A DNA stretch of 20,697 nucleotides from JAADGZ01 sp964596835 (lineage in GTDB: Bacteria > Pseudomonadota > Gammaproteobacteria > UBA6429 > Thiohalophilaceae): contig CAZQVV010000042.1 of assembly GCA_964596835.1 (NCBI GenBank), positions 1-20,697 on the forward strand, written 5' to 3'. Shown here in pieces: positions 7,131-15,444 of this stretch (its first letter is position 1; every line of letters begins with the position of its first letter). A program made the translations under genes and the position numbers. The notes beneath the pieces were generated by a model, which was not told the DNA's origin, ran no database searches, and saw nothing but the letters and a program-made list of their open reading frames with translations.

Positions 7131-8603
7131 ATGAAATATACCCAGTTTTGTGTCAGCGGATTGGCATTTGCTGCTGCCATTGCCGTTTCATCCCCGGTTC
7201 TAGCCGATCAGGATCAGGGCGTCAGGCATTTCAACAAGTTTCGCGATCATCATCACGGCCTGATAGATTTCGGCACCCTTCGTGATCGCTTGCTGCATAA
7301 ATATTCCGGAAAGCTTTTTGGCGTCAAAGGTGCGTTGAAAGCATCCTCGACTCAAAGCGTCAACAAAGCTACCGCCGAAGCCAATCCTGTTTCACTGGTG
7401 ACCCTTGCTCGTAGTTTGCACGCACACGTGGTTGCTTCCAGTCAGGCGTTGGGGCCCAACATTGATATGATGGCTCTGTGGCCAAACGAAAACCCTACAC
7501 ACCTGATCGTCTGTAACGAGCAGGGGCCGAACCAGGCGGGGTTACAGCGCGTTCGTTTGTCGGATGGTCAGGTCGAAACGATTCTGAGCGGCACGAAATC
7601 CTGCGATCCGGCTCACGCGACACCATGGGGCACGATTGTGCTCGGCGAGGAAGCCGGCAACTCGGGTTCCCTGCTGGAGATCATCGATCCCCTGCACACC
7701 ACCGGTGTCGTTTATGACCGGGTCAGCGGAACCTTTACCGGGGCCGATGCAGCCCATGTGGCCGAGCGTCCTGCGGTGGGTCATCTCTCCTTCGAAGGTG
7801 TTGCGATTTATCCCAACGGCGTGATGTATTATGGTGACGAAAATCGGCCTTCCAAAGGGACTGCCGGGGGTGCTTACTTTAAATACATACCTTCCTCACC
7901 CTGGAATAGTGATGAACCGATCAGCAGCCTGGATCAGTCACCGCTGGCCAATGGCCGTGTCTACGGTCTGCGCCTGGGCAAACGTCACAGTGGCACCGAT
8001 TATGGCCAGGGCAGCAACACCGGTTTGGGTAGCTGGATACCGGTCGTAAATTCCTACGGTGCTGATTTGCGCACGGTTGCGGCAAGTCTCGAATTGACCG
8101 GTTTTTATCGTCCGGAAGACGCCAGTGTCGATGAAAAGGCACTGAGCAAAGGCAATGTTCGTTTTTGTGCCAACAACACCGGCAATGAAGGTTCCGATCA
8201 CAACTGGGGTGAAACCATCTGTGTTACCGATGGCAGCCTGGCTGAAGCTACAGCTAATACAGCGGTGCCGGAATTGCAGCCGTTTGTAACCGGCACCCGT
8301 CAGTTGGCCATGATGGATAATATCGCCTATCAGCCGGGCCGTGGTAACTGGATATTGCACGAAGATGGGGATGCTCCCGGTTTCGCTGTGAATCCGCATA
8401 ACAATGACATCTGGGACTGCCTGGAAGATGGTAATGATGTGGATACCCTGAGCGATGGTTGCATTCGTATCGTCACATTGAACGATCTGACTGCCGAGTC
8501 GACCGGCGGTTTCTTCGATGCCAAGGGGAAACACTACTACTTCAGCGTGCAACACAATGTGACCGGCCACGGAACCATACTGGATATAACCGGCTGGCGT
8601 TAA
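7131..8603 (+). CDS. Secreted PhoX-family (DUF839) protein, phosphatase-like
   Basis: A 490-residue exported protein of the PhoX/DUF839 beta-propeller family. Seen: a Sec-type signal peptide (MKYTQF, hydrophobic core, likely cleaved after SSPVLA), a His/Arg-rich stretch, then family motifs: CDPAHATPWGTIVLGEEAG (Cys158, Glu-Glu), HLSFEGVAIYPNGVMYYGDE, FYRPEDAS, RFCANNTGNE, NDIWDCLEDG and YFSVQHN near the C-terminus. In characterised PhoX these positions contribute ligands to an Fe/Ca centre, so a phosphate-ester hydrolase is plausible. No twin-arginine motif is present, although classical PhoX is Tat-exported. The start at 7131 is fixed by the aaggagaa site and the signal peptide; an in-frame extension to 7068 is unlikely. 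Convergent with rmuC. Confidence 0.8.
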   Translation: MKYTQFCVSGLAFAAAIAVSSPVLADQDQGVRHFNKFRDHHHGLIDFGTLRDRLLHKYSGKLFGVKGALKASSTQSVNKATAEANPVSLVTLARSLHAHVVASSQALGPNIDMMALWPNENPTHLIVCNEQGPNQAGLQRVRLSDGQVETILSGTKSCDPAHATPWGTIVLGEEAGNSGSLLEIIDPLHTTGVVYDRVSGTFTGADAAHVAERPAVGHLSFEGVAIYPNGVMYYGDENRPSKGTAGGAYFKYIPSSPWNSDEPISSLDQSPLANGRVYGLRLGKRHSGTDYGQGSNTGLGSWIPVVNSYGADLRTVAASLELTGFYRPEDASVDEKALSKGNVRFCANNTGNEGSDHNWGETICVTDGSLAEATANTAVPELQPFVTGTRQLAMMDNIAYQPGRGNWILHEDGDAPGFAVNPHNNDIWDCLEDGNDVDTLSDGCIRIVTLNDLTAESTGGFFDAKGKHYYFSVQHNVTGHGTILDITGWR

Positions 8604-8633
8604 TCCAGCAAACGTAATCAAAGCAGGAGAAAA

Positions 8634-8671
8634 GGGGGACGCAGAGGATATATTTTATCCCTCCGTCCCCC
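8634..8671. terminator. Hairpin between convergent genes, possible bidirectional terminator
   Basis: gggggacg..agaggata pairs imperfectly with tatccctccgtccccc around a short AT loop, between the PhoX-like stop and the rmuC stop. It is GC-strong but lacks a good T-run on the plus side. The pattern (ggggacg...aggata / tatccct..cgtcccc) also resembles a known type of proteobacterial palindromic repeat, so it may be a repeat used as a terminator. Confidence 0.5.
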
Positions 8672-8680
8672 GTTCCTGTG

Positions 8681-9994
8681 TCAGGTTAGGTCTGAACTCT
8701 CATCCGTTTTTTCCGCTTCGTCCACCACCATGGCCCGTACGCCGGTTTCAATCTGATCGCTGTTTTGTAGTTTGTTTGCTGCGCTGATGCCCATTTCAGT
8801 GAACTTCTGGGCGCTGGGCAGGATTCGGCTGTCGAAAGAACCCACCGCGCTATTGTAGTGCCTGGCACTGCTTTCCAGACTGCGTCCGAGTTTTTGCAGG
8901 TGGTTGGCAAAGACGCCCAGGCGCTTGTACAGTTCTTCGCCCACTTGTTTGATTTTGTCGGCATTCTCGGCCAGTTGTTCCTGTCGCCAGCCGTAGCCGA
9001 CTGCGCGCAGCAGGGCGACGAAGCTGGTGGGGGTGGCGAGGATGACTTGCTGGCGCAGGGCATCTTCCAGCAGGGCCGGATCCTTCTCCAGCGCCGCGCC
9101 CAAAAACTGATCGCCGGGAATGAATAAGACGACAAAGTCGGGTGCGTTTTTAAACTGCGTCCAGTACGCTTTGGCAGCCAGTTCGTTAACGCGGTTGCGT
9201 ACATTACGGGCATGGCGGATGAGTTCCTGATCACGGCTTTCGTCATCTTCTTTCTCAATCGCACTGAGATAGGCGTCCAGCGGGGTTTTGACATCGACGA
9301 CGATCTCGCGGCCGTCGGGCATGCGGACAATCATGTCCGGGCGTTGTTGGCCATCATCGGTGCGCACGGTTTCCTGTTCATAAAAGTCACAGTGTTCCAC
9401 CATTCCCGCCAGTTCGGCCAGACGTTTCAAGGTCATCTCACCCCACTGGCCACGCACTTCAGGACGGCGCAGGGCATTGACCAGATTACGCGTTTCACTG
9501 CTGAGGCTGGCCTGTGCCTGAGCCATGCTTTGCAGATGGGTATGCAGAGCGCCATAGGCTTCACGGCGTTCCTTTTCCATCCCCTGAATTTGTTGCTCGG
9601 TTTTTTGCAGGGCTTCCTGAATGGGTTTGATTAGATGTTCGATGGCCTTTTCTTTCTGTCCCAGATCGGATTGCGCCTGTGACTGGAACTGTTTGAGATT
9701 TTCCTGAGCCAGTTTCAGAAAGTCATCGCTGTTATGTTTTAGCGCTTCACGGGACAGGGTGCTAAAGGTGTCAGAGAGCTGTTCGCGGATCTGTTGCCGT
9801 GCCTGTTGCTGTGACAGTTCCAGTGTTGCGATTTTTTCTTCTGCATTTTTCTCCTGCAATTCAAGCATGGTGACGAGCCGGGTGTTGCGCTCGCGCAGGG
9901 CGTTGATGCGGGTTTGCAGAAATAGCCAGGTACCCAGCGCGCCGAAGGCGGCGGCGGTCAGGGTAATGGCAAGATAAATAAAGGCATTGGACAT
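8681..9994 (-). CDS. rmuC: DNA recombination protein RmuC
   Basis: A 437-aa RmuC-family protein, a putative nuclease-fold protein linked in E. coli to limiting recombination at inverted repeats. Seen: an N-terminal membrane anchor (AFIYLAITLTAAAFGALGTW), a long Gln/Glu/Lys-rich coiled coil to about residue 170, then the conserved core (RGQWGEMTLKRLAELAGM, PDMIVRMPDGREIVVDVKTP, FVVLFIPGDQFL, GYGWRQEQLAENA). Length and domain order are normal. It starts ten bases after the stop of the upstream phosphatase, so it is probably co-transcribed with ubiG and mupP. The window's many inverted repeats make its presence apt, but it is a common housekeeping gene. Confidence 0.92.
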   Translation of the reverse strand: MSNAFIYLAITLTAAAFGALGTWLFLQTRINALRERNTRLVTMLELQEKNAEEKIATLELSQQQARQQIREQLSDTFSTLSREALKHNSDDFLKLAQENLKQFQSQAQSDLGQKEKAIEHLIKPIQEALQKTEQQIQGMEKERREAYGALHTHLQSMAQAQASLSSETRNLVNALRRPEVRGQWGEMTLKRLAELAGMVEHCDFYEQETVRTDDGQQRPDMIVRMPDGREIVVDVKTPLDAYLSAIEKEDDESRDQELIRHARNVRNRVNELAAKAYWTQFKNAPDFVVLFIPGDQFLGAALEKDPALLEDALRQQVILATPTSFVALLRAVGYGWRQEQLAENADKIKQVGEELYKRLGVFANHLQKLGRSLESSARHYNSAVGSFDSRILPSAQKFTEMGISAANKLQNSDQIETGVRAMVVDEAEKTDESSDLT

Positions 9995-10004
9995 GGTGTT
10001 TATT

Positions 10005-10676
10005 TTATTCTGCCTTGCTCAGCCAGTGCAGTAATTCTTCGGGTGATTTCAATGTAGCATCGGCGCCCCATTCGAGGGGTAGATCGGTTTCATCAATATA
10101 GCCGAACAGAGCCAGCAAGGTATGCATACCGGCGCGATGGCCGGCAATCATGTCGCGTTCGGCATCGCCGATATAAACGCAACGGTCAGGTGGGCTGCCC
10201 ACCAGTTGACAGGCGTGCAACAGAGGCGCGGGGTGAGGCTTGCGCTCATTGAGCGTATCGCCGCTGACGATACAGGCGGCGCGTTGTTTCAAATCCAGTT
10301 TGGCCATGAGCGGCTCAGTCAGCCAGCCTGGTTTATTGGTGACCACACCCCAGTTGCCACCGCGGTTTTCAATATGCGTCAGCACGCTGGCCATGCCGGG
10401 AAATAGTTGGGTATGCTGGGCGATATTTTCACGGTAATGATCCAGCAGTTGCAGGCGTAGCGCCTCCGCCTCGTCGCTATCAGGAGGCAGATTGAAACCC
10501 ACTTCAATCAGTGCCTTGCCACCGTGGGAGACTGCCGGTCGGATCTTGTCGAAGGGCAGGGCGGGTTTGCCCTTACTTAGCCGCAGGGCATTCAACGCTG
10601 CTGCCAGATCCGGCGCGGTATCAGCCAGGGTGCCGTCCAGATCGAACAGCACGGTTTTGATTCGCGTTGGGAACAT
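10005..10676 (-). CDS. mupP: HAD phosphatase, probable MurNAc-6-phosphate phosphatase MupP
   Basis: A 223-aa haloacid dehalogenase-superfamily phosphatase. Seen: motif I FDLDGTLADTAPDL (nucleophile Asp12, acid/base Asp14), motif II in WGVVTNKP (109-116), motif III Lys146 (NERKPHP) and motif IV GDAERD (170-175), with a small alpha-helical cap. Such proteins are routinely called phosphoglycolate phosphatase (Gph). Its place directly after ubiG, in the gyrA-mtnA neighbourhood, matches Pseudomonas mupP, whose product dephosphorylates N-acetylmuramate 6-phosphate in cell-wall recycling; ALRLQLLDHYREN and WGVVTNKP also resemble MupP as I remember it. The ATG at 10676 was chosen over TTG at 10688. 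The amgK and murU partners are not in the window. The HAD call is firm; MupP over Gph is inference. Confidence 0.72.
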   Translation of the reverse strand: MFPTRIKTVLFDLDGTLADTAPDLAAALNALRLSKGKPALPFDKIRPAVSHGGKALIEVGFNLPPDSDEAEALRLQLLDHYRENIAQHTQLFPGMASVLTHIENRGGNWGVVTNKPGWLTEPLMAKLDLKQRAACIVSGDTLNERKPHPAPLLHACQLVGSPPDRCVYIGDAERDMIAGHRAGMHTLLALFGYIDETDLPLEWGADATLKSPEELLHWLSKAE

Positions 10677-10726
10677 GGTGTTAATCAAATTTTATAAGTC
10701 CGAAAATGAACAGCAAGGATACAGTT

Positions 10727-10772
10727 GATGGGTTTCCCCTGGGCTTCGCGCTTCGCTTTACCCATCATCCTA
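10727..10772. repeat. REP-like repeat, family B, copy 2 (inverted, with insertion)
   Basis: This copy is reversed relative to the others: gatgggtttc...cgcttcgctttacccatc. About 15 extra bases (around cccctgggcttcgcg) interrupt the usual unit. It lies between mupP and ubiG, about 20 bases from an opposite-facing copy at 10791-10818, so the two could pair. Confidence 0.65.
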
Positions 10773-10790
10773 CTCTTTGCGTCGCCCTGT

Positions 10791-10818
10791 AGAATGGGTA
10801 GAGCAAAGCGAAACCCCT
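10791..10818. repeat. REP-like repeat, family B, copy 3
   Basis: agaatgggtagagcaaagcg followed by aaacccct; forward orientation, with a degraded right arm compared with copy 1 at 4901-4930. It lies 17 bases from the end of ubiG and forms an inverted pair with copy 2. Confidence 0.65.
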
Positions 10819-10834
10819 CTGTCCCTCGTAACGT

Positions 10835-11539
10835 TTATTTCTGGCAATACATCAGGTAATTTACGCTGACATCATAGCCCAGTGAGTAACGTTGGCTCAG
10901 GGGGTTGTAGCTCATGCCAGTGATTTCCTGCAGGGACAGATCAGCCTGCCGGATCCACTTTTCCAGCTCGGAAGGTTTGATGAACTTACTGTAATCATGC
11001 GTACCTTTGGGCAGCAGTTTCAGGAGGTATTCCGCACCGACGATGGCGAACATGTAGGCTTTGGGATTACGGTTGATGGTGGAGAAAAAGATATGGCCGC
11101 CGGGCTTGACCAATTCGGTGCAGGCGCGAATGACCGAGGCGGGATCCGGCACATGCTCAAGCATCTCCAGGCAGGTCACGACATCGTAAGCCTGCGGTTC
11201 CTGTGTGGCCAGTTCCTCGGCGGTGATTTGACGGTAATCGACCTTGACGCCGGATTCCAGCTGGTGCAATCGGGCCACGCTAAGCGGGGCTTCACCCATG
11301 TCGATCCCCGTGACGAGGGCACCCCGTTGGGCCATGCTTTCAGACAGAATGCCACCGCCGCAACCCACGTCGAGTACGGTTTTGCCGGATAGTGCTGCGC
11401 GCTGGTCGATAAAATCCAGACGCAGGGGGTTGATATCATGCAGAGTTTTGAATTCGCTTTGTGGATCCCACCAGCGTGAAGCCAGTTCTTCGAATTTAGC
11501 AATTTCCTGCGGATCGATATTCAGAGTTTGACTGTTCAT
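10835..11539 (-). CDS. ubiG: 3-demethylubiquinol / polyprenyl-dihydroxybenzene O-methyltransferase UbiG
   Basis: A 234-aa class I SAM-dependent methyltransferase that carries out both O-methylations in ubiquinone synthesis, at the inner face of the cytoplasmic membrane. Seen: the N-terminal helix EIAKFEELASRWWDPQSEFKTLHDINPLR characteristic of UbiG (described here by residues 12-40), motif I VLDVGCGGGILSE (55-67), acidic GIDMGEAPL, and DVVTCLEMLEHVPDP, PGGHIFFSTINRNPKAY. Length is normal for the family. It heads the ubiG-mupP-rmuC minus-strand group, with family B repeats between ubiG and mupP. In Pseudomonas, as I recall, the MTA deaminase gene directly adjoins ubiG; here fusA2 and a toxin-antitoxin pair separate them. 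Confidence 0.95.
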   Translation of the reverse strand: MNSQTLNIDPQEIAKFEELASRWWDPQSEFKTLHDINPLRLDFIDQRAALSGKTVLDVGCGGGILSESMAQRGALVTGIDMGEAPLSVARLHQLESGVKVDYRQITAEELATQEPQAYDVVTCLEMLEHVPDPASVIRACTELVKPGGHIFFSTINRNPKAYMFAIVGAEYLLKLLPKGTHDYSKFIKPSELEKWIRQADLSLQEITGMSYNPLSQRYSLGYDVSVNYLMYCQK

Positions 11540-11805
11540 GGGCGGTTAGCTTACCGTGAAACGCCGGAACTGTCAGCTACTTCCCTTTGTCTCAAAGGAA
11601 GGGGACAGGTATCGTAATATGGGCTTTATCCTTCAATTCCAGTTGATCTGGACTAAGGTGTTTATCCGGGGTGGCCGGGTGAGGTTTGATGGGTTTTTAC
11701 TGTTTTGCCCCGATCCTGATCGCCAGGAGGGCGAGACCAAATCCTCGTTTCCTCCAAATATCACGTTTGAAACATCAATGTCATACATTTATGGGAAGTT
11801 TGGGC
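11540..11805. other. Intergenic region between ubiG and fusA2 promoter
   Basis: No gene is supported here. It contains aaggaaggggacaggtatcg (11596-11615), which resembles part of a palindromic repeat, and a 13-base string ggtgaggtttgat (11678-11690) that recurs at 6981-6993. The ubiG promoter should lie in the first part, but no clear -35/-10 could be assigned. Confidence 0.4.
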
Positions 11806-11839
11806 TATAATGCGCCGCCCTCGGGAGGCCATCCCGAGG
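11806..11839 (+). promoter_or_regulatory. fusA2 promoter -10 with GC-rich discriminator and leader hairpin
   Basis: A perfect TATAAT (11806-11811) is followed by gcgccgccc, a G+C-rich discriminator typical of stringently controlled translation genes. No good -35 lies 16-18 bases upstream. Right after the expected start site is a perfect 8-bp hairpin (cctcggga 11819-11826, loop ggcca, tcccgagg 11832-11839). The leader then runs about 90 bases to fusA2. The -10 is seen; growth-rate or ppGpp control is inference. Confidence 0.6.
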
Positions 11840-11911
11840 TGTGGGCGATCCGGAACATACCGGTTGCAGTTGAGGCTTGACCAGTAATCCAATAATTAAC
11901 CAACATTTTTT

Positions 11912-11928
11912 ATGCGAGTAGCGGGAAC

Positions 11929-11932
<4 letters not shown>
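11912..11932 (+). CDS. Possible six-codon leader minicistron overlapping the fusA2 start
   Basis: ATG at 11912 opens a frame of six codons (MRVAGT) whose TGA (11930-11932) overlaps the fusA2 ATG (11929-11931) as ATGA. It has no evident ribosome binding site of its own. If translated it would couple to fusA2; it may be chance. The gcggga inside it (11921-11926) is close to the fusA2 ATG and is the only weak Shine-Dalgarno candidate. Confidence 0.25.
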
Positions 11933-14016
<2,084 letters not shown>

Positions 14017-14050
14017 TTTCCGTTCACCTGTTTTCAGGACGATACGAAAA

Positions 14051-14074
14051 GGGTTGGTCAACCAGCCCTTTTTT
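14051..14074 (+). terminator. Rho-independent terminator of fusA2
   Basis: gggttgg (14051-14057) pairs with ccagccc (14062-14068), with one G-T wobble and loop tcaa, and is followed directly by six T. It starts 34 bases after the fusA2 stop. Confidence 0.88.
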
Positions 14075-14089
14075 GTGCCCTGTTTTTCT

Positions 14090-14180
14090 GGTTCCCACGC
14101 TCCTGCGTGGTAACCGATATGTAGATCTGATTGATGAGTTGTGCGTTCCCAGGCATGCGCATAAGAACAAAGCTGATATT
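14090..14180. repeat. Degenerate palindromic repeat (cccacgctcctgcgtgg type)
   Basis: ggttcccacgctcctgcgtgg (cacgc / gcgtg arms, loop tcct) is followed at 14143 by gcgttcccaggcatgcgc. The order resembles a compound interspersed repeat known from several gammaproteobacteria, where two gttccca hairpins face each other; here the second is decayed. No coding potential is seen. Confidence 0.45.
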
Positions 14181-14186
14181 CTTATA

Positions 14187-14402
14187 TTATTGTTGGGCAT
14201 CCGTTGATGCTCGCCCCAGGTGGTACATCGCACCCTCATTAAATATCCGGCTGTGGTGGCTGATGCTCTGTGCTTCCAGTGCAACTGAATTTGCTACTGC
14301 CAGTTTTTCTGGCGGCTGGAACAGTACTTTTGTGGTACCTGTGGTGCTGGAGCTTTGTAGCTCAAAGCCCTGCTGAAGCAGAGCTTTCCAGTTTTCAATC
14401 AT
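14187..14402 (-). CDS. Doubtful small ORF, 71 aa, possibly a gene remnant
   Basis: An open frame of 71 codons with a soluble, ordinary-looking composition (MIENWKALLQQGFELQSSS at the start; FNEGAMYHLGRASTDAQQ at the end). It opens with ATG but has no well-spaced Shine-Dalgarno. I recognise no domain. It lies in the repeat-rich gap between fusA2 and the toxin-antitoxin pair, so it may be a spurious frame or a remnant of something once inserted there. Confidence 0.2.
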   Translation of the reverse strand: MIENWKALLQQGFELQSSSTTGTTKVLFQPPEKLAVANSVALEAQSISHHSRIFNEGAMYHLGRASTDAQQ

Positions 14403-14545
14403 CCTGGATAAAATATTGCTCAGTTCCGCAGGTGATTTTTAATGATGTAAATCCCACATTGGTGTTTCCCTTGATTGATAGGTTTTACTACGTGGACTTT
14501 TCATTTTGTTCTAAATTAAGTGTTCCGAATTCCTGTCCAGTAAAA

Positions 14546-14571
14546 CCGCTCGCCCTGAGCTTATCGAAGGG
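14546..14571. repeat. REP-like repeat, family A (ccctgagc face), in MITE-like element 2
   Basis: The unit reads ccgctcgccctgagcttatc then gaaggg, the reverse complement of the unit at 301-326 with four substitutions over 26 positions. It faces the tggtgagc-type unit at 14606-14660. Confidence 0.6.
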
Positions 14572-14605
14572 GGAATAGCCTTAAATACTGGTATTTCAGG
14601 CTTTA

Positions 14606-14660
14606 CGTTCATGGTTCGACAAGGCTCTCCTGAGCGAAGCCGAAGGGCTCACCACGAACG
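14606..14660. repeat. REP-like repeat, family A (tggtgagc face), with insertion
   Basis: cgttcatggttcgacaa at the left and gctcaccacgaacg at the right match the reverse complement of the unit at 37-66, with about 24 extra bases (ctcctgagcgaagcc region) in the middle. The ends, cgttcatggt and accacgaacg, are complementary, so it can form a hairpin. Confidence 0.6.
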
Positions 14661-14724
14661 TGATCTGTATAGTGGACAGGAATTCGGAACACCTAATTTA
14701 GCCACCCTTGTTTTGAACCCAATG

Positions 14725-14754
14725 CAGGATGGGTAGAACAAAGTGAAACCCATC
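14725..14754. repeat. REP-like repeat, family B, copy 4
   Basis: caggatgggtagaacaaagt then gaaacccatc; gatgggt and acccatc form perfect arms. It begins 24 bases after MITE-like element 2 and abuts another structured unit at 14754-14816. Confidence 0.7.
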
Positions 14755-14816
14755 GCCAGCCGTAACCGGCGCATTTGCCGTGAGCGTAGCGAACGAAAAA
14801 TGCGTCCGAGTTGGCG
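14754..14816. repeat. Long imperfect hairpin unit next to family B copy 4
   Basis: Outer arms cgccagc (14754-14760) and gttggcg (14810-14816) enclose inner arms cgcattt (14770-14776) and aaatgcg (14798-14804). It lies just downstream of the toxin stop on the minus strand and could act as its terminator or be a third repeat family. Confidence 0.45.
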
Positions 14817-14833
14817 GTCTTCGTTAGCCCAAC

Positions 14834-15097
14834 TTAATTGTAGTGATACCGACAAGCAATAATAGTGATATGAAGATCCGTAACTGCGTAAACCAATCTA
14901 TGGGTATCATCAATTCTTCGAGACCAAAAACCAGATAAATTTTCCTTTAACCGTTCTGGTTTACCAATACCATCAAACGGTGTACGAATGGTATTATCGA
15001 TTAGCTTATTAATTCGTTTTAGTGTTTTTTTATCTTGGCTTTGCCAATATACGTAATCAGACCATCCTGCCTCTGTCCATGCTAAATTTCTATTCAT
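14834..15097 (-). CDS. yoeB: YoeB-family mRNA interferase toxin
   Basis: An 87-aa RelE/ParE-fold toxin that, by family, enters the ribosome and cleaves mRNA. It matches YoeB closely: GKPERLKENLSGFWSRR, HRLVYAVTD and the terminal CRYHYN. The catalytic residues known from E. coli YoeB (Glu46, Arg65, His83, Tyr84) are present, offset by two (Glu48, Arg67, His85, Tyr86), so the toxin looks intact. The ATG at 15097 was chosen; it overlaps the antitoxin stop by eight bases, as usual in these pairs, and TTG at 15100 is the alternative. It is transcribed from the promoter before yefM and would be held inactive by the YefM partner. Confidence 0.93.
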   Translation of the reverse strand: MNRNLAWTEAGWSDYVYWQSQDKKTLKRINKLIDNTIRTPFDGIGKPERLKENLSGFWSRRIDDTHRLVYAVTDLHITIIACRYHYN

Positions 15098-15344
15098 CAA
15101 GTAGATCTCTTTCCTTGAATTTTCCTTGACTGAATTGTTCGATAGATTTTCTTAAATGTTCAGCATTCGCAGGACTCTTAAGTAAATATACTGTCTCCAT
15201 AAGGCTATTGTAGGAATCCAAGGACATTACTACAGCATCCGGGCTATCACGACGAGTAATTACTGCACAATCTGCATCGTTAACCACTTGGTCTAAAACA
15301 GATTTAAGAGAATTCCGAGCTTCGGTAAATGATATAACACGCAT
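15090..15344 (-). CDS. yefM: YefM/Phd-family antitoxin
   Basis: An 84-aa antitoxin of the Phd/YefM family. Seen: MRVISFTEARNSLKSVLDQV and VITRRDSPDAVVMSLDSYNSL, forming the N-terminal DNA-binding/dimer domain, and a flexible charged C-terminus (SQGKFKERDLLDE) that would bind YoeB. It sits first in the pair, with a gaggag ribosome binding site about nine bases before the ATG. By family knowledge the YefM-YoeB complex represses its own promoter; matching operators are visible at 15361-15420. The pair lies in a repeat-rich interval that interrupts a conserved gene order, consistent with horizontal arrival. Confidence 0.93.
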   Translation of the reverse strand: MRVISFTEARNSLKSVLDQVVNDADCAVITRRDSPDAVVMSLDSYNSLMETVYLLKSPANAEHLRKSIEQFSQGKFKERDLLDE

Positions 15345-15360
15345 TATTACAACTCCTCAT

Positions 15361-15420
15361 ACGTACAATATATAGTACAAGTATAGGGTAAAGTACCAAT
15401 ATGTGCAATATATGGTACAT
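15361..15420 (-). promoter_or_regulatory. yefM-yoeB promoter with two operator palindromes
   Basis: On the minus strand TTGCAC (15403-15408) and TATACT (15380-15385) are separated by 17 bases, a good sigma-70 promoter. Two related palindromes overlap it: GTACAATATATAGTAC (15363-15378, at the start site) and GTGCAATATATGGTAC (15403-15418, over the -35), exactly 40 bases apart. The gtaca/tgtac-like arms resemble the TGTACA core bound by E. coli YefM. The promoter and palindromes are seen; autoregulation is by analogy. Confidence 0.7.
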
Positions 15421-15444
15421 GTTTTGTTTGGGGGCTAACAAGAA

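Larger units (their letters stand above)
14511..14701. mobile_element. MITE-like inverted-repeat element 2 (no transposase)
   Basis: Terminal inverted repeats of 31 bases (14511-14541 and 14671-14701) match at 29 of 31 positions; their shared core is tgttccgaattcctgtcca. The 191-bp element carries no gene, but contains two family A repeat units (14546-14571 and 14606-14660) facing each other. The arms end in ctaaatta, and no clear target-site duplication was seen. A non-autonomous transposon is the best reading; a composite REP cluster is the alternative. Confidence 0.65.

Noticed and set aside
7938..8621. Long minus-strand open frame (227 codons) opposite the PhoX-like gene
   Set aside because: It is antisense to a gene with clear family motifs and a signal peptide; no recognisable domain or ribosome site.
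10005..11539. Operon link between ubiG, the HAD phosphatase and rmuC as a new system
   Set aside because: ubiG-mupP adjacency is a known conserved arrangement and rmuC is a common housekeeping gene; nothing suggests a joint function.
6981..11690. Shared 13-mer ggtgaggtttgat at 6981-6993 and 11678-11690 as a regulatory motif
   Set aside because: Only two copies, with weak similarity beyond the core and no consistent position relative to a promoter; could be chance or a repeat fragment.
14834..15344. Broken or inactive toxin-antitoxin pair
   Set aside because: Both reading frames are full length, overlap normally and keep all known catalytic residues of YoeB.
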